From contig OU612070.1 in assembly GCA_914767715.1 (NCBI GenBank), positions 6,465,501-6,529,500 of the forward strand: a DNA stretch of 64,000 bases, read 5' to 3'. Positions 51,781-63,982 of the stretch are shown one piece after another. The notes beneath the pieces are model-generated. The model did not search any database. It was given only the letters and a program-made list of their open reading frames with translations, and was not told the origin of the DNA. The stretch comes from Membranipora membranacea (lineage: Eukaryota; Bryozoa; Gymnolaemata; Cheilostomatida; Membraniporidae). Both the position numbers and the translations under genes were made by a program. How positions within the stretch are numbered: position 1 is the first letter of the stretch; the number at the start of each line of letters is the position of its first letter.

Positions 51781-52858
51781 TGATTGGCTTTTATTGTTTT
51801 ACGTTATGAGGGTCTAATGTCCTACTGTACCAATCACTCTATTTTATCACTAAACCTGACTCGTTATACGGTTGGATATACTTGTGATGGTAATCTGACT
51901 TGCCTATCCCTTCTCTCTTCAAGCTAATGCAGCATGTACCTTCAGTAGCCAACCACAATCATCATGAGTATTCATATTGATTCAAACATATGGAGCTTAC
52001 TATACCACAAGCTAAGACGGCTCTTTTTTGTTCATTCCAGGCATATCTAAACTGAACATATGGAGATAAATTGATAAGTTTTTAAAGGATGTACGACTCT
52101 TATTTTCCCTTTTGTTCTATTATAGTAAAATTCAAAACGGTGTGTGTTCAAACAGTAATACAAGTGGCGGCATGAAAATACTATATATGCTTAATTTTTT
52201 TATACTTTTATTGGCATTATAACCATTTTTTAAGAAAATCAAACTTTCTTAAAGTTATTTTTTAGACAGAAATCAATCCAAAACAAAGTATCAAGTATCC
52301 CATTGTATTTCCAAATTTCAGGGTTGTCTAGCCTTCTACAAAGCTATGACGACTCCTACATAGTTTACCATGTTTGTTGCCACAAGGAAGTGATGTGACC
52401 ACTGTCAATTGAATTGTGAGAAATCTAAAATCACCAGTCCTTCGATTGATTGCGCTGAAACCGTTTTCATATCTTACTATCTCTAAAAGAGATTTGTGTA
52501 CCTATGTTATTTTGGTTGTGGCGTAATCTAGCTTTGATTGTTAACGACTCATTTTACTGTGGAACCAAATGTATTCTCATGAAAGATATTTTATAGCAGA
52601 ACGAAATGTAATGACTCTGAGTCAAAGTCATTGGTGTGCTTTGGTGATACTTGATCCAATAAACAAATATTGAATATAAATCCCACAAACAGGATTGATT
52701 GCTGAATTAAAAAATAAAATTCTTTGACATCCACATACAGAAAAAATATAAATGTGTAATCAGTTTAACAAACATAAGGACAATAAGGTTGCACAAGATT
52801 ATCCACTAGCCCACATCGGCAAAAAGGCCGCAGGTTGCCCACAGCTGGTCTATAAGAC

Positions 52859-55800
52859 TTACAGTGATTTCTCAATAATATAGTCTACCCAGCATGCATC
52901 TGCTGGTGGGGAGGCAACTTCCTGAAGATCATAAAAGACTCTTATATTACATTTCTCTCCAAAAACAGATCTAGCGAGTGACATCACTCTGTCTGGCGTC
53001 AGTGGATTCACCGTAATATATGTAGATGTCCTGTTGAATAAGACAATAAAGTTTTATTTACCACAAACGACTATGTCAAAAAAGAATTTTTTAAAATTGA
53101 GAATAGATGTTTGAAAATTATAGACTATAACAGTTCTAAAGATAATACTCGAAAGACCTACAACATCCCTGTTTTAACTTTGCGTTTCGAATATTTGTAT
53201 CTGCTGACGTTTTATAAAATTGTTAATAGTTTAGTCCCAATAATTGATACCAATCTGCTCCCCGAGAAATTAACTAGTGAAACTCGGCTTGCTAAAAGTT
53301 CTGGGTTTAGACTATCCAAGGAAAATTTTAGATTTGCTTTAGCTAATTTCGGTGCTCAGAAGTTTAACGCATTACCCAATCATGTTAAGCTGAGTCAATC
53401 CCTTGCTACATTCAAAAATGCCACTCGGAGCCACGTCCTCAAACTTCTAATTTAAAGAGTCAGTTCTTATCATTTCATTTTGGCCTACTGCTACATTGTT
53501 CTAACTTTTCTTTTCCTAGCTATTGTGTATCAACTTGTGTAATGTTTTACTGCTAATTAATGCATGCGTGTACGTTGTAATTTTACCTGTCATTGTTCTT
53601 GATTTTTAGTTACATGTCTTTTTAATTCTACACCATATTTTTATCAATTTTTCTGTTTTCTGGGTACAAGTCCTAAGGACTTATTCTTCTCCAGAATAAA
53701 CATGGAATATATATATATATAGTTAAGTTTTTTTCAATGGCTGATTTGAATAGAAATCTTATCGAATGAAAGTTATGCCAATAAAATTGATGGATTGATT
53801 AGTATTACTGGCGGTGCTGTCAAACCAGTCTGAAAACCTTGAAATATTCATATCAGCTATAAACTCTTTCCAATCTCAATTTACATGCTGCATTAGCTTA
53901 CCCATCATAGTTAACATATTGCAGAACGGCAGCAGTTATATTGTTTCCATCAGTGCCAGGGGCGCGTACAGTGTGAGGCAAAACGTCTGCTACTCCATGA
54001 TATCGATCCTGATGACAGAAAAAAGAAGTTATCCGATTTATTTGAAATATAAATCCCAACAACGTCCCCATGGAATGAGGAAGATTTCTTTTGTTGTTTA
54101 GTAAGGACCAAAAGATTGGGCTGCCCTTAAATAGGGACGCGAGGTGCCCTTAATCCGCATACTGAGAGTGTGGTCCATCCTAGAAATCTAGATTTCATCC
54201 TAGATGCGAGACCATGAAATACCACCTGTTAAGGAATTGCAGCAACCTGCCAAAACTGAAACTGGCACTAATCAGCCATTAACAGTGACACTTTGATCTT
54301 AGCCGATAGTCCGAGAAACGATAAAGATTTCTGTTATGTTATATTCATATCAATGGTTAGTACATTATCTGTTCCGGAAGGGTCTAGCAATAAATAATTT
54401 CTTACTACTGTGTGACATATAATGTTTTCTCTTTTCATATTGGCATTTCACTTATACTTTACAAAACATTTTTTATGTCTGCCGCAACCATTGCAACGCC
54501 GATGTATTTCAATCCTATAGTATGATAACTCACATTTAATTTAAGGTTGCGCCCTCTCTGATTTATTATACCTTTCTCAAGCACAGGGAGATACTTCCTG
54601 GAGTCGATAAGAGCGGCTCCACCGGGCCTCAAACTGTCATGCAATCCTTGGAAGAAAGCCATCAAATCTTCTTCATACCTTATTTGAAGAATAGAGAAAA
54701 TAAATAGACAAATACATCAGGCCTGTAGTTCTAGAGGAGGCAGGGACCATCTAACTCCCCTACAATGCTCAATAGAGTGACCTATGAATGCTATAATTAA
54801 ATGTTCCATGACAGAATCAGCTCATTAGGGACCTCCATTTACTTTTTGTATGCCTTAAATTGCTCAGGGAGAAACTTAATGTTGATGCTTTAGAGTCACC
54901 TTAAACTTTTGCCTCCCCTACCATTCTCTGAACTACGGCCCTGTAACGTCAAACGTAGGTTTTCAACAAATGAACAGAACCAGTGAATATTGATGATGTT
55001 ATCCATTACAAATTTCACACATACATACAGAGTCAGGTAAACTGATTAGCTAAATTATTGTATCACAGCTTTAAAAAGAAAAGAGATTCGGTGAAGTGAA
55101 AATGACATTGGATTGTAGGTTACCCAGAAATTACTTTAGGAATGGAATAGAGTTTCCGAGGCAGACCAGAGAGTGATATGTCTTTGGTACATCTAGTGCA
55201 GGCGAGTAAAGACTCTTTGTAATCTTTGTCATATCTTCTCTCATGATATCTGCATTAAATAAAACAATGCAGAGGAAGTTTGTTAATCATGACACTATCG
55301 ATATATTTTACCTAGCCGGTTTTTCAAACGAAACAAAATAATTGCCTCTGAGATAAGTTCTGAGGGGGAGTGTGGAGTATTCCTATCATAAGGTTTGTTG
55401 TCATGCTGTTGTGCATATACTTTGTACATGTATCTTGGAGTTGTCTTCTCTGTTCATACTACTTACTTGACCTGTGACCTTGGGATGAATCCACATTGGG
55501 CACTTGTCTACTTACTTTCACGGTGTGTGGACTGCCTTATATCTTGCCATCCTGTATTGAACCCAAATTCATCACAGGGAGGTTGTTATATTATTTGAAT
55601 TATTACTATCATTATCGATCTATTGAATCAGTTTCTCCCCTCCACTCCACTGGCCAGCTGAATAGATCTTCTTTAGATATCACGCAATGGTTGAACTAGA
55701 TCGTCAATGTCAGCTTACTCAAACTTTTGATGTGGAGGTTTCTAGGTGATGTTGATAAACGTAAGGATCTGTTGAGAGGATTCTCATGGTTGTAATCGAA

Positions 55801-56892
55801 CAATTTAACATTATTATGATTTATCTATACATATAAGTTGGCTGCTTCTTTGATGTTTGATGCAATCAAACTAAACTCCTTGATGTCCTCAACCATGGAC
55901 TGTAAGATATTCCACCAGGAGTAACTAAAAAAACAGATTGTATTGATGTTCTCTTACCCCAAGGTTGAAACCTTTCTCCTCCGTTATCAACTAGAAATTG
56001 CTTGTTCCTTTTACAAAGCGATACCATGTCTTTGCAGAGATCCATGCTCACCACTGGATAACCGTTTTCAAGGAACACTGCAGAGTCAAGCCTATAACAC
56101 AAATCGATCATTTAGCAAGCTGTCTTCCACGTTGACCGTTTACATATTCAATAACGTAATTACCTTTCCTCTTGTCCAATTGTGAAGAGGAAATTAAAGG
56201 AGCCTATTGGCAAAGATCAAAGTGTCACTGTCAATGGCTAATTATTGCCAGCTTCAGTTTTGGCAGCTTGCTGCACACACAGTTCAGGAGGTATTTTATG
56301 GCCTCACATCTAGGATGCATTCTACTTTTAGGATGTATCACTTTCTCGGTATGAGGATTCATGGCACCTTGCGTCCCTCTTTAGGGGCAGTCCAATCTTC
56401 TGTTTTTTACCAAACAGCAAGAAGACATGAAGAGAGATAAAGGTGATATATATGAGCTGTTGGAGGCGCACTTTGTATGCTATATATTTTCAAGTTTAGT
56501 CGTATACATTGTGTATTTCAACATAACTCATTATATCTGATAGTGTGTCAAATGTTTTTTGGATTGTTTCTTTTTTTTAGTACACTGGAGGGAAAAGGCA
56601 TCTTACTATGAAAGGTAGCACATCATGCTCAATTATTAAATTTTGCGGACAATTTGATTCAGAGAAAGCCTTACCCTGAACCACAAGCCATGTCCAGTAT
56701 AACTCCGTTATCGGTGTGGTACTTCTCTGCAAAGTCTCCAAGGAATTGCTTATATTCTGGTTTCCTAATACTCAGTATGTCATCTATGGTCTTGTAATCA
56801 TGACCGTGCCAGTTAGTAGAAGGAGATTTCTCCGCGAAATTTGTGGCTTTCAGTAACGTGTCCAATATGAACTTAGTTCCTTCAGCTGCCAT
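52859..56892 (-). CDS. Glycine N-methyltransferase-like protein, copy B
   Basis: Six exons with the same sizes and phases as copy A: 56675-56892, 55958-56091, 55135-55249, 54534-54678, 53902-54008 and 52859-53030, giving 296 residues. Motifs are kept: DMACGSG, VVSMDL, SLVCLGNS, RPGGAALIDSRKY (Asn to Lys next to the Arg), and a full C-terminal exon. The YDS of the catalytic block is YHS here. Those two changes near the active site are the only oddities. The last intron (53031-53901) contains a LINE fragment in the opposite orientation and the exon 4-5 region intron a U2-head repeat. It is most like copy D. Confidence 0.8.
53061..53720 (+). pseudogene. LINE 3' end, antisense in the last intron of B
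   Basis: A 114-codon plus-strand frame ends ...FRLSKENFRFALANFGAQKFNALPNHVKLSQSLATFKN..., the typical C terminus of non-LTR ORF2 (arginine-rich, then F-x-N-x-L-P, then L-x-x-F-K). A 3' UTR and (AT)n tail follow to ~53,720. The same intron in copies A, C and D lacks it. Confidence 0.85.
54097..54322 (-). mobile_element. U2-head SINE-like repeat in copy B
   Basis: On the minus strand it starts ATCGTTTCTCGG and continues GGCTAAGATCAAAGTGT, a near match to U2 nt 1-34, then the shared body ending near TTTAGTAAGGACC (plus-strand sense). It lies in the intron between the RPGG exon and the next exon, the same place as in copy D. Confidence 0.85.
56201..56432 (+). mobile_element. U2-head SINE-like repeat, 5'-truncated (intron 1 of B)
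   Basis: It begins inside the U2-like head (CCTATTGGCAAAGATCAAAG) and has the full body through CAGCAAGAAGACATG. It occupies the same intron as the copy in gene A. Confidence 0.8.
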
Positions 56893-58787
56893 GTCGATTC
56901 TCGATAATACGACAAAATTAGTATAAGCGCCAAATCAAAGAGTTTCCTCAGGGTCCTTTGGTGAAAATGAGGTCTCCTGGCACCTTCACATGTCAGAGTT
57001 GTAATTCCTATAATTACCATGCTATATGTGTGCTACCAACAGGCCTTATACTATTGAAGGAAAGCTTACAACATGAAATTATAGGTGATTTATTTAACGT
57101 GATATATATCATCGCATTTTAAAACTTTTTAACATTGTATTGGTGATCATGTCAAATAGCTATTTTCACAGTTGCAACCTCCCTAATACTTGATGTTGAG
57201 TTGCAGTAACCTCTGAAAGTTGATTTTGGGGCAAAAAGAGCCCTGTTTGAATTGAGCTCTTGTGCCTTATTATTCAGAAGAGACATGGCACTAACTTGAG
57301 GGGTGACATTTTATATTTTTATTTGTAGGCCTCCTGTCTTCGAATCTGCGACCCTAATAATGCTGGAAGTAAAATTTCCAATTTATTATACCATTTCGGT
57401 CCTGCACTGTCACTTCCATCAATAATCTTACCTGGTTGTCACAACTGCAACAGATAATAACCAAAATGTTCACTTACTTAGGATGAAATTTTCACACCAC
57501 AATTCAGAATTCCAGGAAGCTGTCAGTCAAATTTGATGTCAGCATGATGAACAGCAGGAGATTGTCTAGATTTTGATAGAAGCGATTATTGATTATGGCT
57601 TTACATCTTGAGATATTTGGATTTTTGTGGCTAAACGAGCTTTAATTGGTTAAAAACATGCACTGAAAAAACTGAAAATAGGTTATAGAACATGTTATAC
57701 ACACCAGAGCATTTCTGAGGATTTGATGATAAATTCGATAGTAGGTGTTTATGAGCTGACACAGGCTCAACTCAACAGGCCTCAACATATCTTTCACGCA
57801 TAAATTTGAAATAAGAGCTATTTTTTGGCTCTGTATTTTGTACTAACTTAATTAGAATATGCGGAATGTTGCGAAAAACATTGACTCGCATAAGCTCGAA
57901 ACAAAATTAAATATTATCTAATCTTCTGAAGTTAAGTGACATTAAAGCGTGGTCCACATTGTCCCAGACGACACTGGGATGCCATGCCAGATGCTTATCC
58001 CAGGTGGTCCCAGTCTTATGTTCACACTGTAAAACTCGTCGGTATAGTGCTGGGATAATTATGATATGTGTTCGCATTGTTTAGGTTCTTCTCAGGTAGT
58101 TCCAGATCATCTCAATGTTGTATCAACATGGTACCCTGATATAAAATGAGTATGGGTCAGTCTGGGACAGTATCTGGAACATGTTCACATTCATGTTCTG
58201 CACATTGACTGGCATAGCCGTCTGGGATTATTAATATATTTAGTGATAACTTAATCTAAGTTACAAGTGGCTGAGCGAAAGGCAACGGGAAAAATTTCCG
58301 AGGACCTGTAACATGACAACTTTTTGTTTCTGCCTCTCTTGTTCAAAATGCCAATTCTGCAAACTAATTAACTAAATAACAACTTTAATTATCTTGTTTT
58401 CTTTTCAAATTGAAGCTCTTGTGAAAGCAGTCTATACCAGTGCTGTTATGATGTTTTGTAAACAATGGCTGGAGACCTCCATTGATTTGTTAACATGTAC
58501 ATGCACGATGCGAAATAGCCAATATTATGAAATCTCAACTATGGACTGTGCTTATAGCGGGGAATGCATTAGCCTTGCCAGGACCCTTATTTCCTTTTAT
58601 TCAAGAAGTGGCGACATCACAAGACTGGATATGCATTTTTTTAACTTTAATTGGCATCATAATCATTTAAAAAAAATAAAATGCTTTGAAAAATATAATT
58701 ATGTAATCATTTCAACAGACATAAGGCCACAATAAGATTGCACACCGGCGAAAGGGCTGCAGGTTGCCCACAGCTGGTCTATAGGAT
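56893..58787. other. Intergenic DNA between copies B and C
   Basis: No exon is seen. A CCCAGACG-rich MITE-like repeat (about 57,955-58,230) resembles the insertion in the left FUT intron 3. From 58,435 on it matches the downstream flank of copy A. Confidence 0.6.
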
Positions 58788-61110
58788 TTACAGTGATTTC
58801 TCAATGATATAGTCTACCCAGCATGCATCTGCTGGTGGGGAGGCAACTTCCTGAAGATCATAGAAAACTCTAATATTACATTTCTCTCCAAAAACAGATC
58901 GACAGAGTGACATCACTCTGTCTGGTGTCAGTGGATTCAGTGTAATAAAGGTGGACGACCTGTTGAATAAAAAAATAAGGTCATACAGTTACTTTTTTCT
59001 CAATTGCTGAATTTCTTACCAAATGAAAGTTGTACCAATAAGCTTTAAATGAAGCAATGTTTTGGATTGGTTAATATTACTCATGATCAGTTTTCAACAA
59101 GAAGGGTGGGAGCTGCTCTGCCCTCATCAGCGTATCAAAATGGGCTTGAAACCCACAAAAGGTTGACGGTGCAGTCAAACTAGTCTGAAAACATTGTAAT
59201 AGTAATATCAGCTCTAGATAGCTTAATCTTTTCAAATTCTTTCCACTCTCAAATTACACGCTGCATTGGCTTACCCATCATAGTTAACATATGGCAGTAC
59301 GGCATCAGTTATATTTTGTCCATCAGAGCCAGGGGCGCGTACTGTGTGAGGCAGAACGTCTGCTACTACATTATATCTATCCTGATGATAGGAAAAATAG
59401 TCCGAATATAAATTGAAACATCGATAAGAACATCCCCATGGACCGAGGAAGATTCCTTTTATGTTATATATGTAATTATCTGATTAGGGCAGATCTGGCA
59501 ATGACTAAATTTTTACTTCTCTGTAACATGCAATGTGTTCAATTTTCATATTGTGGTCTCACCAAGACTTCACAAGAATATTTATTCTGTCTGCCGCAAC
59601 GCAACCAACTCCAACGCCTTTGGGCAACCATTGACTTGATGTGATTTGATCACATTTATTTTAGGGTTGCGCCCTCTCTGATTTATTATACAGAGAGAAA
59701 ATTCCTTGAGTCAATAAGTGCGGCTCCACCGGGCCTCAAACTGTCATACACTCCTGGGAAGAAAGCAATCAAATGTTCTTCATACCTTATGTGTACGATA
59801 GAGAAAATATATACATTTGACTATCCATAAATTTGTACTTTTGTACCTATGTACTTTTCCAACAAATGCAACAGAACCAGTGCATATCGATGATGTTATC
59901 CATAACAAATGACATACAGAGAGTTAAACTGATTGGCTAAATATTATCATAGTTTAAAAAGAAAAAAGATTTGGTGAGGCGCGTGTGACAATGAACTATA
60001 AGTAACTCAGAAATTACATCAGGAATGGAATGGAGTTTCCGAGGCAGACCAGAGAGTCGTATGTTTTATGTACATCGAGTGCAGTCGAGGACAGACTCTC
60101 TGTAATCTTTGTCATATCTCCTCTCATGATATCTGCATTAAATAAAACAATGCAGAGGTAGTTTGTTATTCATGACACTATCGATCTACTTTACCAGGCC
60201 GGTTTTAAAAATGTAACAAAAAAGGGGCCTCTGAGATAAGCGCTGAGGGGGAGTGTGGAGTATTCATATCATAAGGTTTGTTGTCATGTTGTTTTACATG
60301 TACTTTGTACATGGGTCTTGGAGTGGCCTTCTCTGTTCATACTACTAAGGAGTTACTATCATTCTACCCTGACTAATATATGACAGAGACTGAATTGACC
60401 TGTGACCTTGGGATGAATACACATTGGGCACTTGTCTACCGAACTGACTTTAATGGTGAGCGGACTGCCTTGTATCTTGCTATCCTGTATTGAGCCCAAC
60501 TTCATCACAGGGTGGTTTTTATTTTATTATTTCTATCATTATCGATCTATTTTATCAGTTTCTCCCCTCCACTGGCCAGCTGAAAAGATCAACTTTGGAT
60601 ATTACGCAATGGGTGAGCTAGATCGTCAATGTTAGCTTACTCAAGCTTTTGATGTGGAAGTTTCTAGGCGATGTTACTAAACGTAAGGATCTGTTGAGGG
60701 GATTTTTGATGGTTGTAATTGAACAATTTAGAATTATTGTGATTTATCTATACACATAAGTTTGTGTTGGCTGCTTCCTTGATGTTTGATGCAATCAGAC
60801 TAAATTCTCTGATGTCCTCAACCATGGACGGTAGGATATTCCACTCTCCCTGGCTCTACATCCTGATACTATCACTCTGAATTTGGAGGTGCTGCCCCTT
60901 TCATCAGACAAGGGGGAGTAACTAAAAAAGCAGATTGTATTGATGTTTTCTTACACCAAGGTTGAAACTTTTCTCCTCCGTTATCTACTAGAAATTGCTT
61001 GTTCCTTTTACAAAGCGAGACCATGTCTTTGCGGAGATCCATGCTCACCACTGAATAACCATGTTCAAGCACTGAATTCAATGTGTTCAAGGAACACTGC
61101 AGAAACAAGC
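58788..61110 (-). pseudogene. Glycine N-methyltransferase-like, broken copy C
   Basis: Exons corresponding to 2-6 are present: 60955-61110, 60018-60132, ~59648-59788, 59275-59381 and 58788-58959. Exon 1 is missing, cut off by a junction near 61,258 to DNA resembling 51,960 onward. Exon 2 has a 22-bp duplication-like insertion (after CCTTGAAC) that shifts the frame. The RPGG exon has a 13-bp deletion after the RNF residues that brings in TAA, and its donor has weakened from GTGAGT to GTGATC. The last two exons remain open. It is closest to copy A. Confidence 0.88.
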
Positions 61111-61696
61111 CTATAACACAAATGGATCATTTAGTAAGCTGTCTTGCACATTTACCATTTACATATTCAATAACGTAAAGTCAGACCATGTTTCCTTTTT
61201 CTGTGGTTCGGAGTGAAGAGGACATTAAATCAGACATGAAGATTGCTTCTCAGTCTATCATCATGAGTATTCATATTGATTCAAACATATGGAGCTTACT
61301 ATACCACAAACTAAGACGGCTTTATTTTGCTCATTCCATGCATATCTCAACTGAACATACGAAGATAAATTGATCAGTGTTTAAAGCATGTACGCCCCTT
61401 ATTTTCCCTTTTGTTCTATAAAAGAAAAATTCGAAACATTATGTGTTCAATAAGTAACAGTCCACTTTTTTTTAAAGTGGTGGCATGACAAGGCCGGATG
61501 TGCATGATCTTTTTAATTTTATTGGCATCATAACCATTTTTAAGAAATAAAATTCTTTGACATCCACATACAGAAAAAATATCAAGTTTGTAATAATTTT
61601 TACAGACATAAGGCAACAGTAAGGTTGCACAAGATTGTCCATTAGGCCACACTGGCAAAAAGGCCGCAGTTTGTGCCCACAGCTGGCCTATAAGAT
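61111..61696. other. Junction region between copies C and D
   Basis: A remnant U2-head (about 61,239-61,256) stops abruptly and the sequence continues as a copy of 51,958-52,090, then a flank resembling 52,690-52,800. No exon is seen. Confidence 0.6.
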
Positions 61697-63862
61697 TTAG
61701 AGTGATTTCTCAATGATATAGTCTACCCAGCATGCATCTGCTGGTGGGGAGGCAACTTCCTGAAGATCATAGAAAACTCTAATATTACATTTGTCTCCAA
61801 AAACAGATCGAGCGAGTGACATCACTCTGTCTGGCGTCAGAGGATTCACTGTAAGATATGTGGATAACCTGGTAAATAAAAACAATTAAGTCATATAGTT
61901 AATTTTTTTTCAATGGTTGACTTTGAAAAGAATTCTTATCGAATGAAAGTTATGCCAATAAAGTTGTTGGATTGATTAGTATTACTGGCGGTGCTGTCAA
62001 ACCAGTCTGAAAACCTTGAAATATTCTTATCAGCTATAAACTCTTTCCAATCTCAAATTACATGCTGCATTCGCTTACCCATCATAGTTAACATATTGCA
62101 GAACGGCAGCAGTAATATTGTTTCTATCAGTGCCAGGGGCGCGTACAGTGTGAGGCAAAACGTCTGCTACTCCATGATATCGATCCTGATGACGGAAAAA
62201 AGAAGTTATCCGATTAATCTGAAACATAAATCACAACAAACCTCCTCATGGAATGAGGAAGATTTCTCTTGCTGTTTAGTAAGGACCAGAAGATTAGGCT
62301 GCCCCTAAATAGGCACGCAAGGTGCCCTTAATCCGCATACTGAGAGTGTGGTCCATCCTAGAAATCTAGATTGCATCCTAAATGTGAGCCCATAAAAGAT
62401 CACCTGATAAGGAATTGCAGCAAGCTGCCAAAACTGAAACTGGCACTAATCAGCCATTGACAGTGACACTTTGATCTTAGCCGATAGGCCGAGAAACAAT
62501 AAAGATTTCTCATATGTTATATGTGTTAGTACATTATCTGTTACGGAAGGGTCTAGCAATAAATAAGTTCTTACTACTGTCTGACATGTAATGTGTTCTA
62601 TTTTCATATTGCCGTTTCACTTCTACTTCACAAAACATTTTTTCCGTCTGCTGCAACCATTGCAACGCTGATGTATTTCACTCCTATAGTATGATAACTC
62701 ACATGTAATTTAGGGTTGCGCCCTCTCTGATTCATTATACCTTTCTCGAGCACAGGGAGATAATTCCTTGAGTCAATAAGTGCAGCTCCACCGGGCCTCA
62801 AACTGTCATGCACTCCTCGGAAGAAAGCTATCAAATCTTCTTCATACCTTATTTGCAAAATAGAGAAAATATATACATCTGAATATTCATACATTTTTAA
62901 ACGTCAAACGTAGGTTTTCAACAAATGAACAGAACCAGTGAATATTGATGATGTTATCCATTACAAATTTCATACATACATACAGGGTCAGGTAAACTGA
63001 TCGGATAAATTATGATATCGCAGCTTTGAAAAGAAAAGAGATTTGGTGAAGCGCGAGGAACATTCAACTGTTAATAACCCAGAAATTACATTAGGAATGG
63101 CATGGAGTTTCCGAGGCAGACCAGAGAGTCGTATGTTTTAGGTACATCGAGTTCAGGCGAGAACAGGCTCTCGGTAATCTTGGTCATATCTCCTCTCATG
63201 ATATCTGCATTAAATAAAACAATACACAGGGATTTTGTTATTCATGACAATATCGATCTACTTTACCTGGCCGGATCTCAAAAGCCCCTTTTTTGTTTGG
63301 TTTTAAAACAAAAAAGTGCTGAGGGGGAGTTTGTTATATTATTAGTATTATTACTATCAAAATCCATCTATTTTACCAGTTTCTCCGCTCCACTGGCTAA
63401 CTGACTGGATCTAATTTAGATATCACGCGATGGGTAGGCTAGATCGTCAATGTACTCATGCTTTTGATGTGGAACTTTCTAGGCGATGTTGATAAACGTA
63501 AGGATCTGTTGAGAGGATTTTGATGATTGTAAGAGAAACGATTTAACATTATTATGATTTATCTATACACATAAGTATACATATGTGTTGGCTACTTCTT
63601 TGATTTTTGATGCAATCAGACTAAACTCCCTGAGGTGCACAACAAAGGAGGGTGGGATATTCCACCCTTCCTGGCTCAACTCCCTGATACTATCGCCCTG
63701 AATTGGAATTGAATTGGTGATTTCTTACCCCAAGGTTGAAACTTTTCTCCTCCGTTATCTACTAGAAATTGCTTGTTCCTTTTACAAAGCAAGACCATGT
63801 CTTTGCAGAGATCCATGCTCACCACTGGATAACCATGTTCAAGGAACACTGCAGAATCAAGC
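61697..63862 (-). CDS. Glycine N-methyltransferase-like protein, copy D (partial)
   Basis: Five exons are inside the window: 63729-63862, 63090-63204, 62703-62847, 62079-62185 and 61697-61868. All are open with phases identical to A and B. With a first exon of 218 nt like its paralogues the product would be 296 residues. That exon lies beyond base 64,000. SLVCLGNS, RPGGAALIDSRNY and the VFGDKC tail are intact. Its introns share the U2-head repeat positions with copy B. Confidence 0.82.
62271..62500 (-). mobile_element. U2-head SINE-like repeat in copy D
   Basis: Minus-strand head TTTCTCGGCCTATCGGCTAA followed by GATCAAAGTGT, the best U2 match in the window, then the same body as in copy B at the orthologous intron site. 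Confidence 0.87.
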
Positions 63863-63982
63863 CTATAATACAAATCAATCATTTAGTAAGCTGTTATTTC
63901 AAGTTAACTGTTTACATATTCAATAACGTGAAGCCCGACCAAGTTTGCCTTTACTCTGGTCCGGTTGTGAAGAGGACATTAA

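Noticed and set aside
55831-55914. Possible extra exon in methyltransferase copies B, C and D (frame WNILQSMVEDIKEF and relatives)
   Set aside because: It looks coding, but copy A lacks it entirely. Without it all genes splice in phase to 296 residues, aligning better with GNMT. In B its acceptor is absent, and including it breaks the frame. An alternative cassette exon cannot be fully excluded for C and D.
62440-62500. U2 snRNA gene
   Set aside because: Only the first ~34 nt match U2. The branch-site pairing region, Sm site and 3' stem-loops are absent, and multiple copies share an unrelated body.
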